From NCBI GenBank assembly GCA_001692895.1, contig KV748185.1, forward strand, positions 2,507,975 through 2,571,974: a stretch of DNA of 64,000 bases. Reading direction: 5' to 3'. Within the stretch, counting starts at the first letter, position 1. The number at the start of each line of letters is the position of its first letter. Below the pieces are notes generated by a model. It was not told the DNA's origin. It searched no databases and saw only the letters and a list, made by a program, of their open reading frames with translations. This stretch comes from Cenococcum geophilum 1.58. Lineage: Eukaryota > Ascomycota > Dothideomycetes > Gloniales > Gloniaceae. The translations under genes and the position numbers were made by a program. Positions 1 to 11,816 of the stretch are shown piece after piece.

Positions 1-849
1 CAACCATTGACTCGATTTGGCTGTAGTATCTGCAAGATACCGTTCTGCTGGAACGATACCTGCCGGCAGCCTTATATTGTGCGACTTAATTCCAAAGGAT
101 AAGCTTGCATGGAGATTTTGTATAAGAATTAAGTAATATCAAAGGCTTTAAATATCTGAGCACGGCTATCGAATCTAGTTAAATCTAATTAGATGGCGCT
201 TATCGATAAGCTACGGACCCAAGTCGACGGGTTAGGGGATACTGCGGGCTTAACAGCTTGCTAATTACCAAATCTGCAGAAGACTGCTCAAGAACTCCAA
301 TCATGAGGATAGGGGCATGTGATTTAGTTGATCTTAGATCGCCCTTCTGAGCTTCCCCTCCGCTTCATTCCCTAACTTCATATCTGGGTAGTGGAAATAG
401 ACTGCATGATTTAGTTCTGAGAAGTTTACGTGAGCAAGAATAAGCGATCATCGCGGCCCGGCTCGGTTGGCCAAAGGATCGTCACCGCAAATGGGTTACC
501 TTGTTAGTCTAACTATCTGCGTCTTCTTTGGGAAGTAGTTGCTGGCCTTATAGCACGACGCCACGCGTTTGTTGCATTAGTCTGCTTGCTAAGCCTTGTT
601 CCTGTTTAGGACATCAGGACGTGTTTCTATCTGCGATGAAAAATATCAGTCAAGGATATCCACAAATGGCTAATACCGTGGTCACCGCAGGGAAAAGAAG
701 CGAACGATCTTCCCGAATTGCTCACTGCAAAACATACAGTAATAGCCCCGCCGGAATTCGTCCTACCGTTATCGATAAGAACTAGCCAATCAGATCAACC
801 AAATCGATCGTCAGAGGAGTAAAATCGGGCAGCGGCCATAGCTTCGGTG
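1..849. other. Host flank left of the hAT element, no gene recognised
   Basis: This stretch has balanced base composition and ordinary CpA/TpG content, unlike the RIPed DNA that follows. An 85-codon open frame exists at 528-785 (+), but it has no recognisable motif and no supporting context. The last 8 bases, CTTCGGTG (842-849), are the left target-site copy of the hAT insertion. They continue directly into host DNA at 12973, so 1-849 and 12973 onward were contiguous before the insertion. Confidence 0.6.
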
Positions 850-872
850 TAGTGATGTCACTGGTCTGGTTG
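850..872 (+). repeat. Left terminal inverted repeat of the hAT element
   Basis: This 23-bp end matches the reverse complement of 12942-12964 at 20 of 23 positions. The mismatches are T/C, C/A and C/T. It lies immediately inside the CTTCGGTG duplication. The following DNA (873-970) is rich in GGTTGGTTGG motifs, and similar motifs lie inside the right end, probably subterminal transposase-binding repeats (inference). Confidence 0.9.
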
Positions 873-1479
873 AAGTTTTGGTTGGTTGGTTGGTTACGCT
901 TCCAAAATTGCAACCGGTTGGAGCTTTTTTTAGCTTCCGATTGGTTGGTTATAGAAAATCCCGCTTAACTGGTTAACCACCTAAACCAATTAAGTTAGTA
1001 TAGGGCCTTAGTGTTAAGGTTTTGGGTAAGGCGTATAAGAGCTAGAGCCACTTAATTATTAAAGTTTACCCCCTTACTAATTTAAGAGCCCGTTTATACG
1101 TTACGTTGCACTTATTACGTCGCGTTTATTGCTTTATCCTTATTACCAATTACCCTTATTTCTACCTATTGTTAACTTAATAGAGGCCTTTATTTTAACC
1201 GGTCGATTATTACATAGTAGGGGCAGTAGTCTTATAGGTAGTAGCCGTTCTATAGGTAAGGCTCCTGCCGTCCCTAAAAAGCGCGCCTATTAGTCTTCTT
1301 AAAGCTAAAAAAGGAAGCGTTAAAAGATAAAGCTAGATAAAGCTTTAGTGGAGCCTCTTACCTATTATAAAGCTAAGTCTAACTCCGCGCTAGAGCCTAT
1401 AGTAAGCTAGGCCTCTTAGTAAAAGCAATTTAAAGTCTACAGCTAATAGTATAGGCGTTATAATAAGGTTATAAGGAAG

Positions 1480-2212
1480 CGCGAAGGCCGTATAAAGAAG
1501 TTATATATATAGGAGGAAGAGAAGGGATATATAATGGTTCACAAAGCCACAGGCGTTTAATATTACTACTGCTACTACTACCTAAATTAGAAGAAGGACC
1601 TAAAGTATAAGCCTCTTAATAAGTCGCTCTACTCTCTTATAGACATTAGCTAATTTTAGGGTAGCGCTTAATAGTAATTTAACAGTATTAGGTTATTAGA
1701 AACAATTCTATTGTATTAATTAGCACGGTAAAGCAATTCTACCTAAAGGCGCGATTATAAAATTCGTTAAATAGTAGGATTATATTTAAAAGGCCTAGTT
1801 TAAAGCTTTTAAGCTTTTACTAATTTAATGGCTTATATACTATTATATTACATTTTACCAAATTAAAAACACCTACTTTATTAAATTAATTTAGTATCTA
1901 AATAAAGGTCTTATTAAATTACTTCCTACGCGAAATATAGTATATAGATAGGTAATAGGAGAGTTTAAAAAATAAAAGAGGAAACTATAGGAGGACTTAT
2001 ACTAAGCTTAATTAAGTATCTATTTATCCTTTAACTTATAGACATTACCAAATTACTACGCTATTATCGCGATAGTTGCCTATTATATTAATTATAATAG
2101 AGTACGCTAAACAAAGCTTCTTAGATTATAATAGCTTAAGGGAGAGTATAGCGGCGCTAATATAGCCTAAATAGTTCTTAACATAATTAATAAGTATAGA
2201 ATTGGCAGTTAT
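1480..2212 (+). pseudogene. hAT transposase, N-terminal and start of catalytic region (RIPed)
   Basis: Plus-strand translation through in-frame TAG/TAA codons gives hAT-like blocks. Near 2000-2190 there is a block resembling the start of the hAT DDE domain, followed by a run reading like LKGEYSGANIA and then NIINKYRIG. Fungal hAT transposases have the equivalent 'G.H.G.N.A..V' and 'INEW..' blocks here. The frame is cut at 2212 by the Gypsy element and resumes after 10194 with the GTTAT target duplicate. No start codon can be fixed. Many Trp/Gln codons are stops, consistent with RIP. Confidence 0.75.
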
Positions 2213-2647
2213 TGTAACGGAACCTTGTAGCAAGAACTACGATAGGCTCGTTATTGGGCTAGGTGTGTAGGAAATGCAAGTACAAAAGTCAACAACGTAA
2301 TAATAACTGGTGGAGTGGTTGCCTAACAGATTAACTCTAATTATATTCTGAGAATTACTATAAGGAAGGAACTATCTAGGTAGGGACTAAGGGTCCTTAA
2401 ATATATAACCGTACTCCTATAAAATCCTTCTTATACGTAATATACGCGTACTTTATCTACTCTATCGCAGATTATATAGATTATATAGATTATATAGATT
2501 ATATAGATTATATTATATGACCTTAGTTACCATTCCTCGTTATATAGTTCTATCGGCTCCATCCTAGACTATGCTTAAATTAATTAACTAGCTTCTTCCG
2601 TTTTTTCTTTAAGTAGTTATAATATTATACTTAAAGCGTCTATAATA
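2213..2647 (-). repeat. Gypsy-I copy 1, 3' LTR (left side)
   Basis: It begins TGTAACGGAACC on the plus strand and ends near TATAATA, a RIPed form of CATAACA in the partner LTR. It is longer than its partner because of extra copies of a TTATATAGA unit at about 2470-2515, a local tandem expansion. Confidence 0.9.
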
Positions 2648-2755
2648 CTATCTCCCTCCTTTTTATCTTCGTCCTTAAAGATTTAAAATATCTCTAAATT
2701 GTTTACTAGAGGTGTAATATCCGTCTAATTAATTTGGTTAATATTATTGCTTATT

Positions 2756-3400
2756 ATACCTAAAGCAATTTCTTCTTCCTTAACTGCTCGTTATGCTCGC
2801 ACTATTGCTATAATATTATCTCTTAGTGAGATTATACCGTCTCTGTATTCTTACTGTTTAAAAAAAGGGTTAGTTTATATTACGTTGGCAAACCTATTTT
2901 TATAATAACCGTCCTTTTATTTAGAGTGTACTAAAGCGAATATTTATTTGTCCTGTAACGTTTGCTCTACTTCTAATACTAAATATACGCAACCTATTAC
3001 TCTTAATAGTTATTTAGTTCCCTAATTAATTTGTCTTAGGGTTTTATATTTAATTTACTACTGCGCAGCTAGATAATAAACTATCTGTTGCTCTTACTAA
3101 ATTACGCTAATCTTAGGACGCTAAATAGGAGGCTGCTAATACTTAGCAACGGGCTTTTAAGTCTTATTTAGCGGCGTCCGCTTAGCTAATCCGTCTTAAA
3201 AAGGTGCGTAAGAAGGTTTATTTTAAGGAGTGGAAACTTATAAAATAAGGTTTACAGGAACTAGGTAATAAAAAACGGATTTTCCTCTAACAGAGAAGGA
3301 AATAGATTTAAATAGTTCGGCAACTGCTCTTCTTAGGTCCCCCTTAGGTAACTTATTCTTTAGCAATTCTTTTTTATTAATACTACCTAACCTAATCTCT
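2756..3400 (+). pseudogene. Antisense ORF between pol and 3' LTR, Gypsy-I copy 1 (start lost)
   Basis: Plus strand, opposite to the element. It begins ATA-CCT-AAA-GCA, where copy 2 has ATG-CCT-AAA-GCA. It encodes a Cys/Tyr-containing N-terminal part (CLKKGLVY.. around 2865-2890), then a Gln/Lys/Ala-rich helical segment (about 3060-3260: LDNKLSVALTKLR, LIRLKKVRKKVYFKEWKL, GLQELGN). The same reading frame recurs in copy 2, interrupted mostly by RIP-type stops. The function is unknown. It is not gag or pol. Confidence 0.5.
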
Positions 3401-6400
3401 TCCGATACTCCTATACCTTTCCTATAGCGTTTTTTAGATTCTCTAGTGGCTCCTAGGTAGTCTTAGTGTAGCCTATCTACTTAACCTTATACCATATTTT
3501 GTTATTAATGTCCTTATAATTAATAATCTTTAAAACTTGCTATTTATCTTCCTCCTATCCTCTATATATGTCTACTTTATAAACTAGTAGCTTAATATCC
3601 CTATATGCTAGCTCTAGCATTACAATATGCTATATAGGGTAGATCTTTATTTTAGCTAGTAGGTCTAATTTAAACGTAATTAATAAAATCCTTTATATAA
3701 TTTTAAAAGGTCCTAGTCTAATATAGTCCAACTTCTTACTTAGTTGTTAACTCTTAAAATTTTTATATAGTAGCCATACTTTATCTTCCTCCTTAAGATC
3801 TAGTCCCTTAGATCTCTTAGCATTATAGTACTTTTTTATTCTTTCTTATACTTTCTTTACTAATTCTACAAGGTCTATATAAAGATTTATTAAATTCTTT
3901 ATTTTCTCTTTAGCTATACTACTCATTTTCTTTACTTATTATAGTAACAACGATGTTCTTAACTTATATCTATAATTTGCCTTAAATAGTAATATGCCTA
4001 TTCCTTCTTAAGGTATTATATTGTATATAAATTATATAACTAGTAACAGTAATACCTAATTATTCTATATATAATTAACATAATGCCTTAGATACTACTC
4101 TAGTGTCTAATTTAATCTTTCTATTTGGCTATCTGTCTGTGGATAATATACGGTAAAAGTTGCTGCTTAAACTCCTTACTCCGCTAAAAATACTTCCTAG
4201 AATGCTACTATAAATCTTAAATCTCTATCCGATATAATCTTACTTAGTGCTCTATATCTTATAAATACTTCTTTAATATAGATTCTAGCGACATCTTCCG
4301 CTGAGATTTCTTTTATACACGCTATAAAGTATCCCTACTTTATAAGCTTATCCACTATTACTAAGATCGCGTTATAATCTTATCCGGTAATAGGATCTTT
4401 TAATTTTAGCAACTTAATAATAAAGTCCCATAATATAACCTCCTATGGTCTCTCTAGTATTTTAATAGGTTATAGCCCTTTATATAGCTTATGCCTCGTC
4501 GGTTTATTCCTTTAGCAATCTAGATATTCCCTTATAACTTTTTTAGCTATCCTTTAGATTCCGTTAATAATATACTCCTCCTAGAGTCTTAATACTAAGC
4601 CTATAACTCCATTATGTCCTTAAGTTAGTCCCTTATAGAAGTCTTCTATAAACTGTTCTACTATGCCTCTTAGGATATACTTTACTTCCCGATTTTTGTA
4701 TATATCCGCTTGTGGATTTTTTAGCTATACTTTTAAAATTCTTTATACCCAAAAGCTTTTCGGTATCTCGTAGATTTTCTCTAGTTTATTATTTTCCCAA
4801 GTTGCTGCGATTTTTGGATAATTATACCTAATTAATCCGTCTATATCTTTTTATAATAAAGCCCCTAATGGCTTTTCCTTATTTTATAGTTTAGCTTTAT
4901 AGCTTAGAGTATCTGCCCGCGTATTATCTGTACCTTTAGTATACTAAATCTTAAAATGGTATTCTATAAGCATCTCTGCCTATTTAACCTATTTTTGGTT
5001 AAGTTCCTTTATTATTAGGAATCCTATTAGGTTCTTATAATCTATCTTAACTATAAATAGTTTCTTTATACCTTATAAGAATGCTCTCTATTCCTTTAAT
5101 ACTATAACTATACCTAATAACTCCTTATTGTAGATGTTATAGTTTAACTCTAGTGGTGTTATCTTCCAACTATAGTATGCCACTAGGTGCCATTTATCTT
5201 AATACCTTTGTATAAAGTACGCCCCTAGTATATAGTCTAATGTATTTATTTCTATAACCGTCTCTAGTTTTAGTTAATAGATCTTAAGAACTGGCTCCTA
5301 GGTAAACAACTCTTTAACTTTCTTAAAAAGTTCTTTTTACTCCTCTCCCTATACCTATAGTTCTTCTTTCTTTATTAACTGCGTAAATAGCTTAATGTTC
5401 TTTAACTACTACGCTATAAACCTTCTGCAGTAATTACAAAACCCTAGGAACGATCTTAATTATATAACGTTTTCTAGTTCCTGCCAATTTACTATAGCCT
5501 CGATCTTCTTTAAATCTATATTAAGTTAGCCTAGTTTAATAATAAATCTAATAAAATCGGTCTTTCTAGTAAAGAACTCGTATTTCTTAATTGCTACTGG
5601 CATCTGTTTCTCCTATAGTCTCTTTAAGACCCATTTAACGTATTCTCCGTGTTCTTTATCTATTATTAAGTAGATAATAATATTATTAAGATATACTATA
5701 ATAAATTTATCTAAGTGTTCTCCTAATATATTATTAATACGCTTCTAGAATATTACTAATGCGTTTATAAGCCCGAATTGTATAATTAATGGTTTATATA
5801 GTCCTTCCTTTAACCTAAAGGCTACCTTTTATTTGTCGCCTTCCTTAATCCTAATCTAATGGTACGCCTATCTTAGATCTATCTTTATAAAGATTTGCGC
5901 ATTGCCTATCCTGTCTTAAATTTCGCTAATTAAGGGTAAAGGATATCTATCCTTTCTGGTAATGCTATTTAACTATTTATAGTTAATACACAGCCTTAGT
6001 TTGCTATTTTTCTTTAGTACGAATAGTACTGGATAACCTGCTAATGACTGCGATGGTTTAATATATCCCTTTTATAGATTTTCCTAGATAAACTCTTTTA
6101 ACGCTCTACCTTCTTCTTTAGTAAGCTTGTAGATTGGAAAAAACTTTAGACTTATTCCTGGTTCTAACTCTATCTTATAGTCCTATGCTGCATATTTTAA
6201 TAGCTTTTTATTCTCTAGTGACTATAGTTTCTTACTGTACTTGTAGTATCTCTTTAGTACATAACTTAGTCCTTTTTCTATTTCTTTATAGGTTGCTCCT
6301 ACTTAATACTATACTATCTTGGTTTATTGTCGCATCTTATAGCGTTAAGTATCCCTTATATTGACCTAACCTATAATCTAATTAATCCTTAGATTGTATT

Positions 6401-6670
6401 TCTATAACTAAGGCATACTTAGTACTGCCTCGTCCCGTCCTAATGGTAGGATATTAAAAGAGATCTTAATTTGTCTCCCTTTAATAGTTATCTAAATAGG
6501 TCCTATTTTAAGACTAATAATCCCTCCTCTATAGGTTATTGNATCTCCTAAAATCGTAACTAATAGGTAAGATTGCTCCTTTTATCTATAAGGTAGTCCT
6601 ATTCTCTTAACTGCTACTAGTAAGATATAGTTTCGCGTTACTCTACTATCTATTAGCGCTTCAAACTACT
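3390..6670 (-). pseudogene. Gypsy-I copy 1 pol with chromodomain (PR-RT-RH-INT-CHD)
   Basis: Minus-strand translation gives protease near 6360-6655, reverse transcriptase near 5510-6130 (IDYRQLN and KIDLRWAYHQIRI-like blocks), RNase H near 4890-5250, integrase near 3930-4500, and a short chromodomain near 3400-3540. Coordinates were transferred from the better-read copy 2 and spot-checked here. A chromodomain at the integrase C terminus marks a chromovirus and is thought to steer integration to heterochromatin. Stops are numerous; one base (6542) is N. Confidence 0.8.
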
Positions 6671-8649
6671 AATCTTACTACTTAATCCGTAAATTTAGGT
6701 ATCATTCTTAAATTCCTTTAAGGGTTTAAGGCTCTACTACTAGCTCCCTCTAGTCCTATAGGCCTCTACTTTTCCTAACTATTAGCTACTTAATCCTAGT
6801 ATACTTAGCTTACTCTTTAGCTAATACCTAGTTCGCTTTTTATCTTTAATATACTATAGATATATATTTTCTAGGCATTCCTACTACTATTATCCGTCTA
6901 AGCATTCTTCTATAAGAAATCTTCCTGGTTAAAGTACTAAACTTCCTTCCTCTTAGACCTCTACTAGATGCTATCTATATATATATTTAGCATTCCTATA
7001 CTATTACTCGTCCGTTATCTAGTATATCCTTTTAGGGTATTTCCAATTCTTTTCCTTTAGATTCTTATGCATTTTATATATATTGTCTATATACGCAATC
7101 CATAATAACGTATGGTATACTAGGTACTTTAGGTTAACTCTTAGCTTATCTTCGTCTCTAAGTTTAAACCTATATTATGCTGATCTAAACATTACAGCTT
7201 TACTTATAGGTACTAAGATGCGTCTCTTACTTCTTTAGTCCTCTAAACGTTTCTCTAGGTCCTTTAACGTTATAATTAAGGCTCCCTTAATATACGTTAT
7301 GGCCTTTTCTATAATTAGGTGGTCTTAGATAACTTTTTCGTCTAACTATATATAGAAATCTTCCTACTTATTATTGTGCCTTTGCCTATACTACTTTTAG
7401 TATAGCTACTAGAGTGTATACAGTCTGTCTGTAAGGAAGTATCTTCTTATTACTATATTATGACAGCCCTTTATATGTCATTCTTCGAACCTAGTTAGAA
7501 TCCCTAGATCCTCTTTATTTTCCAGTTTAGTAAGCTATTTAGCTCTTAGTGTGCCTACTCTCGGCCTATTGGTAATTCTTTATATTGGTGCTCTGTCCTT
7601 TATACGTCCTAATATACTAGATCTCTTATCTAGTTTCTGTTCTTACTATGCGATAATTCTTTACCTAAACTCTTTTATAGTTTCTTTTGGTTTATATCTT
7701 ACGCTTTAATCCTTAAAGTTATCCTACTTCTTAATCCTAGTATTAAACTTTTAATCTTTAGGCTAAACACTATATTCCCCTAGTAATTCTTCTAGGTTTA
7801 TATATCTGTCTCCCAGTCTAACTACTATTTATTTTATAAATTCTCTAATTTATAAAGAAGCTCCTTGCCCCTTACCTATAGGTGTCCTTATTTATACTCT
7901 AAAATCTTAGTCCCTTAAATTCTTTAATCCTAAGCTTACTTCTAACTTAAGCTTGGCTCCCGCCTTAGTCTAACTAGGCGTCTATAATGTTCTTATCTCG
8001 TCTTAAGAGTTTTAAATCTCACTTATCTTATCTTAAAAATCTTATACTATAGGAAACTCTTATCCCGAGCTTATTTATATGTTTCTAAACTAAGCTACTA
8101 CCCTACTCTATTAGTTTTCGTCTGTTATAGGTCCTTAGGTATACCTTATCTCGTTTTAAGAGTCTTAGTTATCTCTTATCTCGTCTTAAGAGTCTTAAGC
8201 CTTTAGCTTTTTACCTTTATTAAGTGCCGAAGTGGTTCGCTATCCTATTTCTTTTGCGTCTTATAAAGCAATAGACGTTATATTTAGTGGGGTTTTAATC
8301 CCTACTAATATTCCCTATTCTATAGTGGAATTATCCTCTACCTTTAGTATAACATCTCCGAGGTCTACTTGCTCCCAGTAAGCGGCCTCTATTGCCTTAT
8401 CGTTACGGAATATTTCGCCTACATTAAATTTATTATCCTTAATGTCCAATCTGTAAACTAGTTCGTTAGTTTCTTTATATTCTATAGGTACTAGCTCCTA
8501 TAGCTAATAGCTTACGCCGTACTTAGCGTCCTTATAAATTTGGTATATATTATTATAACAAAACGCAAAACTTTTAATTAAATATTCCTTTGTTCCTTAT
8601 AGCATATTATTATCCCTCTATATATATATATCGTCTACTAGTCTTATAC

Positions 8650-9650
8650 CCTTTACTATATAGTGACTCTACCTACTTCTATAGTCTCTAACGTAATAAC
8701 TCTGTTTTCTATAATTTATATAAGCTCCTTCTTTAAACCATTTTTCTTATTATAGAGTCCGCCTAAATGTCTTCTACTGTTAAAATCCCTAATTTAGCCT
8801 CTGCTTTTTAAACCTCTAATTACTTAATCCTTATCCTCTAGGTTTTTATAGTTTACTCCATTTCTTATAGGCTTCTTTAGTACCACTTAGGTCTATTAGC
8901 TCTGCGCTATACTATATTTTCTAACTTAGCTTTAGTTGTTATATACTTTGCGCCTTATATAACTATAGAACTCTATTCTAGCCTTTCTTAGCCTATTCCC
9001 TTTAGAAGATCCTATTATTAATCTTAATCACTTAATCTATTAATTCCCTTAGGGTATCCGCATCTTCTATTAGAATAATTATATCCTAGACTTTAGCCTT
9101 AAGTCCTTGTTTATACTATACTATAAGCGCCCTATTATTCCACTCTACTTATATTACTAGTGTCTAGAACTATATTATATACTTAATTACTAAAGTTTGT
9201 TATATAAGGTTCTAGAGTTTTCTTTCCGCTATAGTTATTTCTTCTAGGTCTTTAAATATCTGCGTAAGTTATTCTGCGAATCCCTCCTAGCTTAAGAACA
9301 TAAATCGTATATCTTAGTTAGCGGTTATTATTCCATTTACCTGTATCTCTATAAGGTAAGGTTTAAACTACTTAAGTGCTTTTCCTAATAAGAATAGTCC
9401 TACGTAGGCTATCCAATCTATAGGTATAAGTAACTTTGCTTCTTTTTATAAGACCTTAAAGTGCATCTATATAAGGAATCCTTTAAGCTTTAACCTTTCT
9501 CCTATAAATCTCTTAATTAATGGTAGCTTAATCTTTACTGCTCCTATCCCGTTAAGTCTTTCTTCTAACACTATATAGTTAGCTATTAGTTAGTTAACTA
9601 TTTCTTGTAGTTATTTAACCGTTATAGGTTGCTATAAATTAGTATTTACT
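8650..9650 (-). pseudogene. Gypsy-I copy 1 gag
   Basis: Aligned by position and translation to the copy-2 gag (34045-35040). The copy-2 start codon ATG reads ATA here (near 9650), so even initiation is lost. The product would be the capsid/nucleocapsid polyprotein forming retrotransposon particles. A CCHC knuckle region falls near 8660-8720. Many Gln/Trp codons are stops. Confidence 0.7.
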
Positions 9651-9768
9651 ATACTAGTATTACCTCCTATCCTTAAAGTAGTTGCTACCGTTAATAGCGT
9701 TATAGTGGCTGCTTTTAGTAGTATATTGTTTAACTTCTTATATTAATACCGTAACTAGATAGTAATTG

Positions 9769-10194
9769 TGTAACGGAACCTTATAGCAAGAACTACGATG
9801 GGCTCATTATTAGGCTAGGTGTATAGGAAATATAAGTATAAAAGTTAATAATGTAATAATAACTGGTGGAGTGGTTGCCTAATAGATTAACTCTAATTAT
9901 ATTCTAAGAATTACTATAAGGAAGGAACTATCTAGGTAGGGACTAAGGGTCCTTAAATACATAACCGTACTCCTATGAAATCCTTTTTGTACGTAATGTA
10001 CGCGTGCTTTATCTGCTCTGTCGCAGATTATATAGATTATACAGATTATATAGATTATATCATGTGACCTCGGTTACTATTCCTCGTCACATAGTTCTAT
10101 TGGCTCTATCTTAGACCGTGCTTAAATTAACCAACTAGCTTCTTCCGTCTCTTCTCCAAGTAGTTGTAATATCGTACTTAAAGCGTCCATAACA
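9769..10194 (-). repeat. Gypsy-I copy 1, 5' LTR (right side)
   Basis: A 426-bp LTR beginning TGTAACGGAACC and ending CCATAACA, followed by the GTTAT target duplicate. It has fewer TpA changes near its right end (TCTTCCGTCTCTTCTCCAAG) than its partner at 2213-2647, so the two LTRs are unevenly damaged. Confidence 0.9.
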
Positions 10195-10894
10195 GTTATC
10201 TTAGGTATTTCGTGCTTAATAACGCGTTAAGTATTAATATAGCTATTAACTTAATTCTTAAGACTTTCTACCCCTAGATAATAGCTAAGCAGCAGAAATA
10301 TTATCGTATTTAGTATTTTAGCTATATAGTTAACCTAGCTGCCTAAGCCTTTCTTCTAGGCAAGACTACGGATACTACTTTAAAGGAGCTTAAGTTGGCG
10401 TATAGTAGGCAGAATTTTAATACTATTATGGTAATTTAGAGAAAGTAAGGAGCGCTTAGTTAACTGTATAATATAATAAGGTATATTAGGATATCGCCGT
10501 AGCGTTACGAGTTTAAGAAAATTGTAATTAGTAAAGAGTAGGCAGAGTTTAATTAGCTTAAGGTAAGTCCTATTACCTCTCTATAATATAATAAGATAGG
10601 TATTTAATTAGCTACGGTACTAAATTATCTATTCCCCTGGGCTAACTATAGTTGTAATATTATTAATATTCTAACTTTTTACTTTATAGTTAATTTAAAG
10701 CAATTTAACCTAGTGAAACTTATACTTTAGCTCTATTATATATACTATTAACTATAAATAACGTATCTAAAACTTCTATAATAACCATATGCCAAAACGC
10801 GGCGAAGGTATAGAAAATAACACCCTTATAAATTACCACTGGTTCCTACTTAAAAAGCTCTTCTTTATACTATAACCCTTCTATAAGGCAACTA
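10195..10894 (+). pseudogene. hAT transposase, central catalytic segment (RIPed)
   Basis: The frame resumes after the Gypsy element with blocks reading LRYFVLNNALSINIAI, YIVNLAA.AFLLGK and ..GALS.LYNIIRYIRISP.R. These correspond to the hAT blocks 'GYF..DNA..ND', 'GH..NL.A.AFL.G' and 'IRR.P.R'. The catalytic Asp of the second block reads as Asn in this copy, so the active site is lost. Several stops fall at Gln/Trp positions. The segment ends where the 892-bp insertion begins. Confidence 0.8.
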
Positions 10895-10909
10895 TATATA
10901 GCTAGGGCT

Positions 10910-11801
10910 TCCTGGCAGCTACTATTGATGTTCCATTTAGATCGTGTCAATAGACTACCAGAGTAAACGCAGAGACGTGTGTATGGCTGCGCAGCGCCTA
11001 CGCAGCGACGTGGTGGTGGTAGTGTGAAAAAAATTTTGCTGGGGGGTGAGCCCCAGCAAAAGTTTAAATATAGCTACTACGTCTCTAACGTATACGTTCG
11101 GTCATTCGAATCGACAAGTATTATCCTTTGGCGTACCCCCTCCCTCCTACGAATACTACAAACACCGCATAGTACCCGCACATATACGCATGCAATCCGC
11201 GCCCTAAGCGTAGCAGAGGCCCCCTATTTTAATATTACCCGGTAACCTAGGTATTTAGTTAATAGGGACTGGTCCCCCCTAAATACTAGAGTGTCCTCCT
11301 ATACCTCACGAATAGGTGCAAGGGCCTGGGTTTAGGCCCTAGGGCAAAAGCGATACCAAGTTATATACACCCCGTTGTAGAAACCCTTTAATAAAGGAAT
11401 GGATAAGAGACCTTAGTATGTAGGCCCAGGCGGAACGCAAAAGCGTTATTATTATTAGGAGATATTTACAGGAGACTTAGAAAAGGAGCTAGGGATAGGC
11501 ACACGACTTTATATAGGCAATACATAGACGTGGCAAAAATGGTTTAAATGGCAGACGGGGCAAGATAGGCATTTTGGACACTCCTACGGAGTCTTAGAGC
11601 AGTAACCTGACGGTGTTTTTCCTCTTATTAATGTAGTACGGATGCTATCTGGAAGTATTACCTCTTATGTTTCCCCTAGAGGTTTTTTATACACCTAAAA
11701 AATGGGGTTTTTCTCAGATAAGGAGGTTTTTCCCATAGGAATTAGTCTGTGTGGACCCATTAGGGGGACCAGGTTGGACGGTAAATTGAATCTATTATTA
11801 T
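10910..11801. mobile_element. 892-bp insertion in the hAT element with 15-bp target duplication, LINE/SINE-like
   Basis: A 15-bp direct repeat, TATATAGCTAGGGCT, lies at 10895-10909 and 11802-11816. Removing one copy rejoins the hAT sequence. Long variable duplications are typical of target-primed (LINE/SINE) insertion. The right end has an ATTATTATTA run just before the duplicate, like the simple-repeat tails of such elements. The interior is less RIPed than its host and shows no reverse transcriptase. It has a strong hairpin (TTTTGCTGGGG...CCCCAGCAAAA, about 11034-11062). An 88-codon frame at 10979-11245 has no recognisable motif. It could be a 5'-truncated LINE, a long SINE or another non-autonomous element. 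Confidence 0.55.
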
Positions 11802-11816
11802 TATATAGCTAGGGCT

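Larger units (their letters stand above)
2213..10194 (-). mobile_element. Ty3/Gypsy chromovirus, family I copy 1, full-length with both LTRs
   Basis: A 7.98-kb LTR retrotransposon on the minus strand, inserted in the hAT transposase. It is bounded by a 435-bp LTR (2213-2647) and a 426-bp LTR (9769-10194) and flanked by the 5-bp duplication GTTAT (2208-2212 and 10195-10199). Minus-strand order is gag, acidic spacer, protease, reverse transcriptase, RNase H, integrase, chromodomain, the Ty3/Gypsy order. A second copy lies in opposite orientation at 33503-41477. RIP has created stops throughout. The family label I is only for this window. Confidence 0.93.

Noticed and set aside
528-785. 85-codon plus-strand ORF in the left host flank
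   Set aside because: Irregular composition, no recognisable motif, no splice or regulatory context.
6134-6364. 76-codon plus-strand hydrophobic ORF, with similar short ORFs at 24903-25085, 28871-29056 and 36085-36288
   Set aside because: They fall within Gypsy or Copia coding relics; the first three are antisense shadows and the last is a stop-free stretch of the Gypsy-I spacer, not a separate gene.
10979-11245. 88-codon ORF in the 892-bp insert
   Set aside because: Contains the hairpin-forming segment and has no similarity pattern; likely chance.
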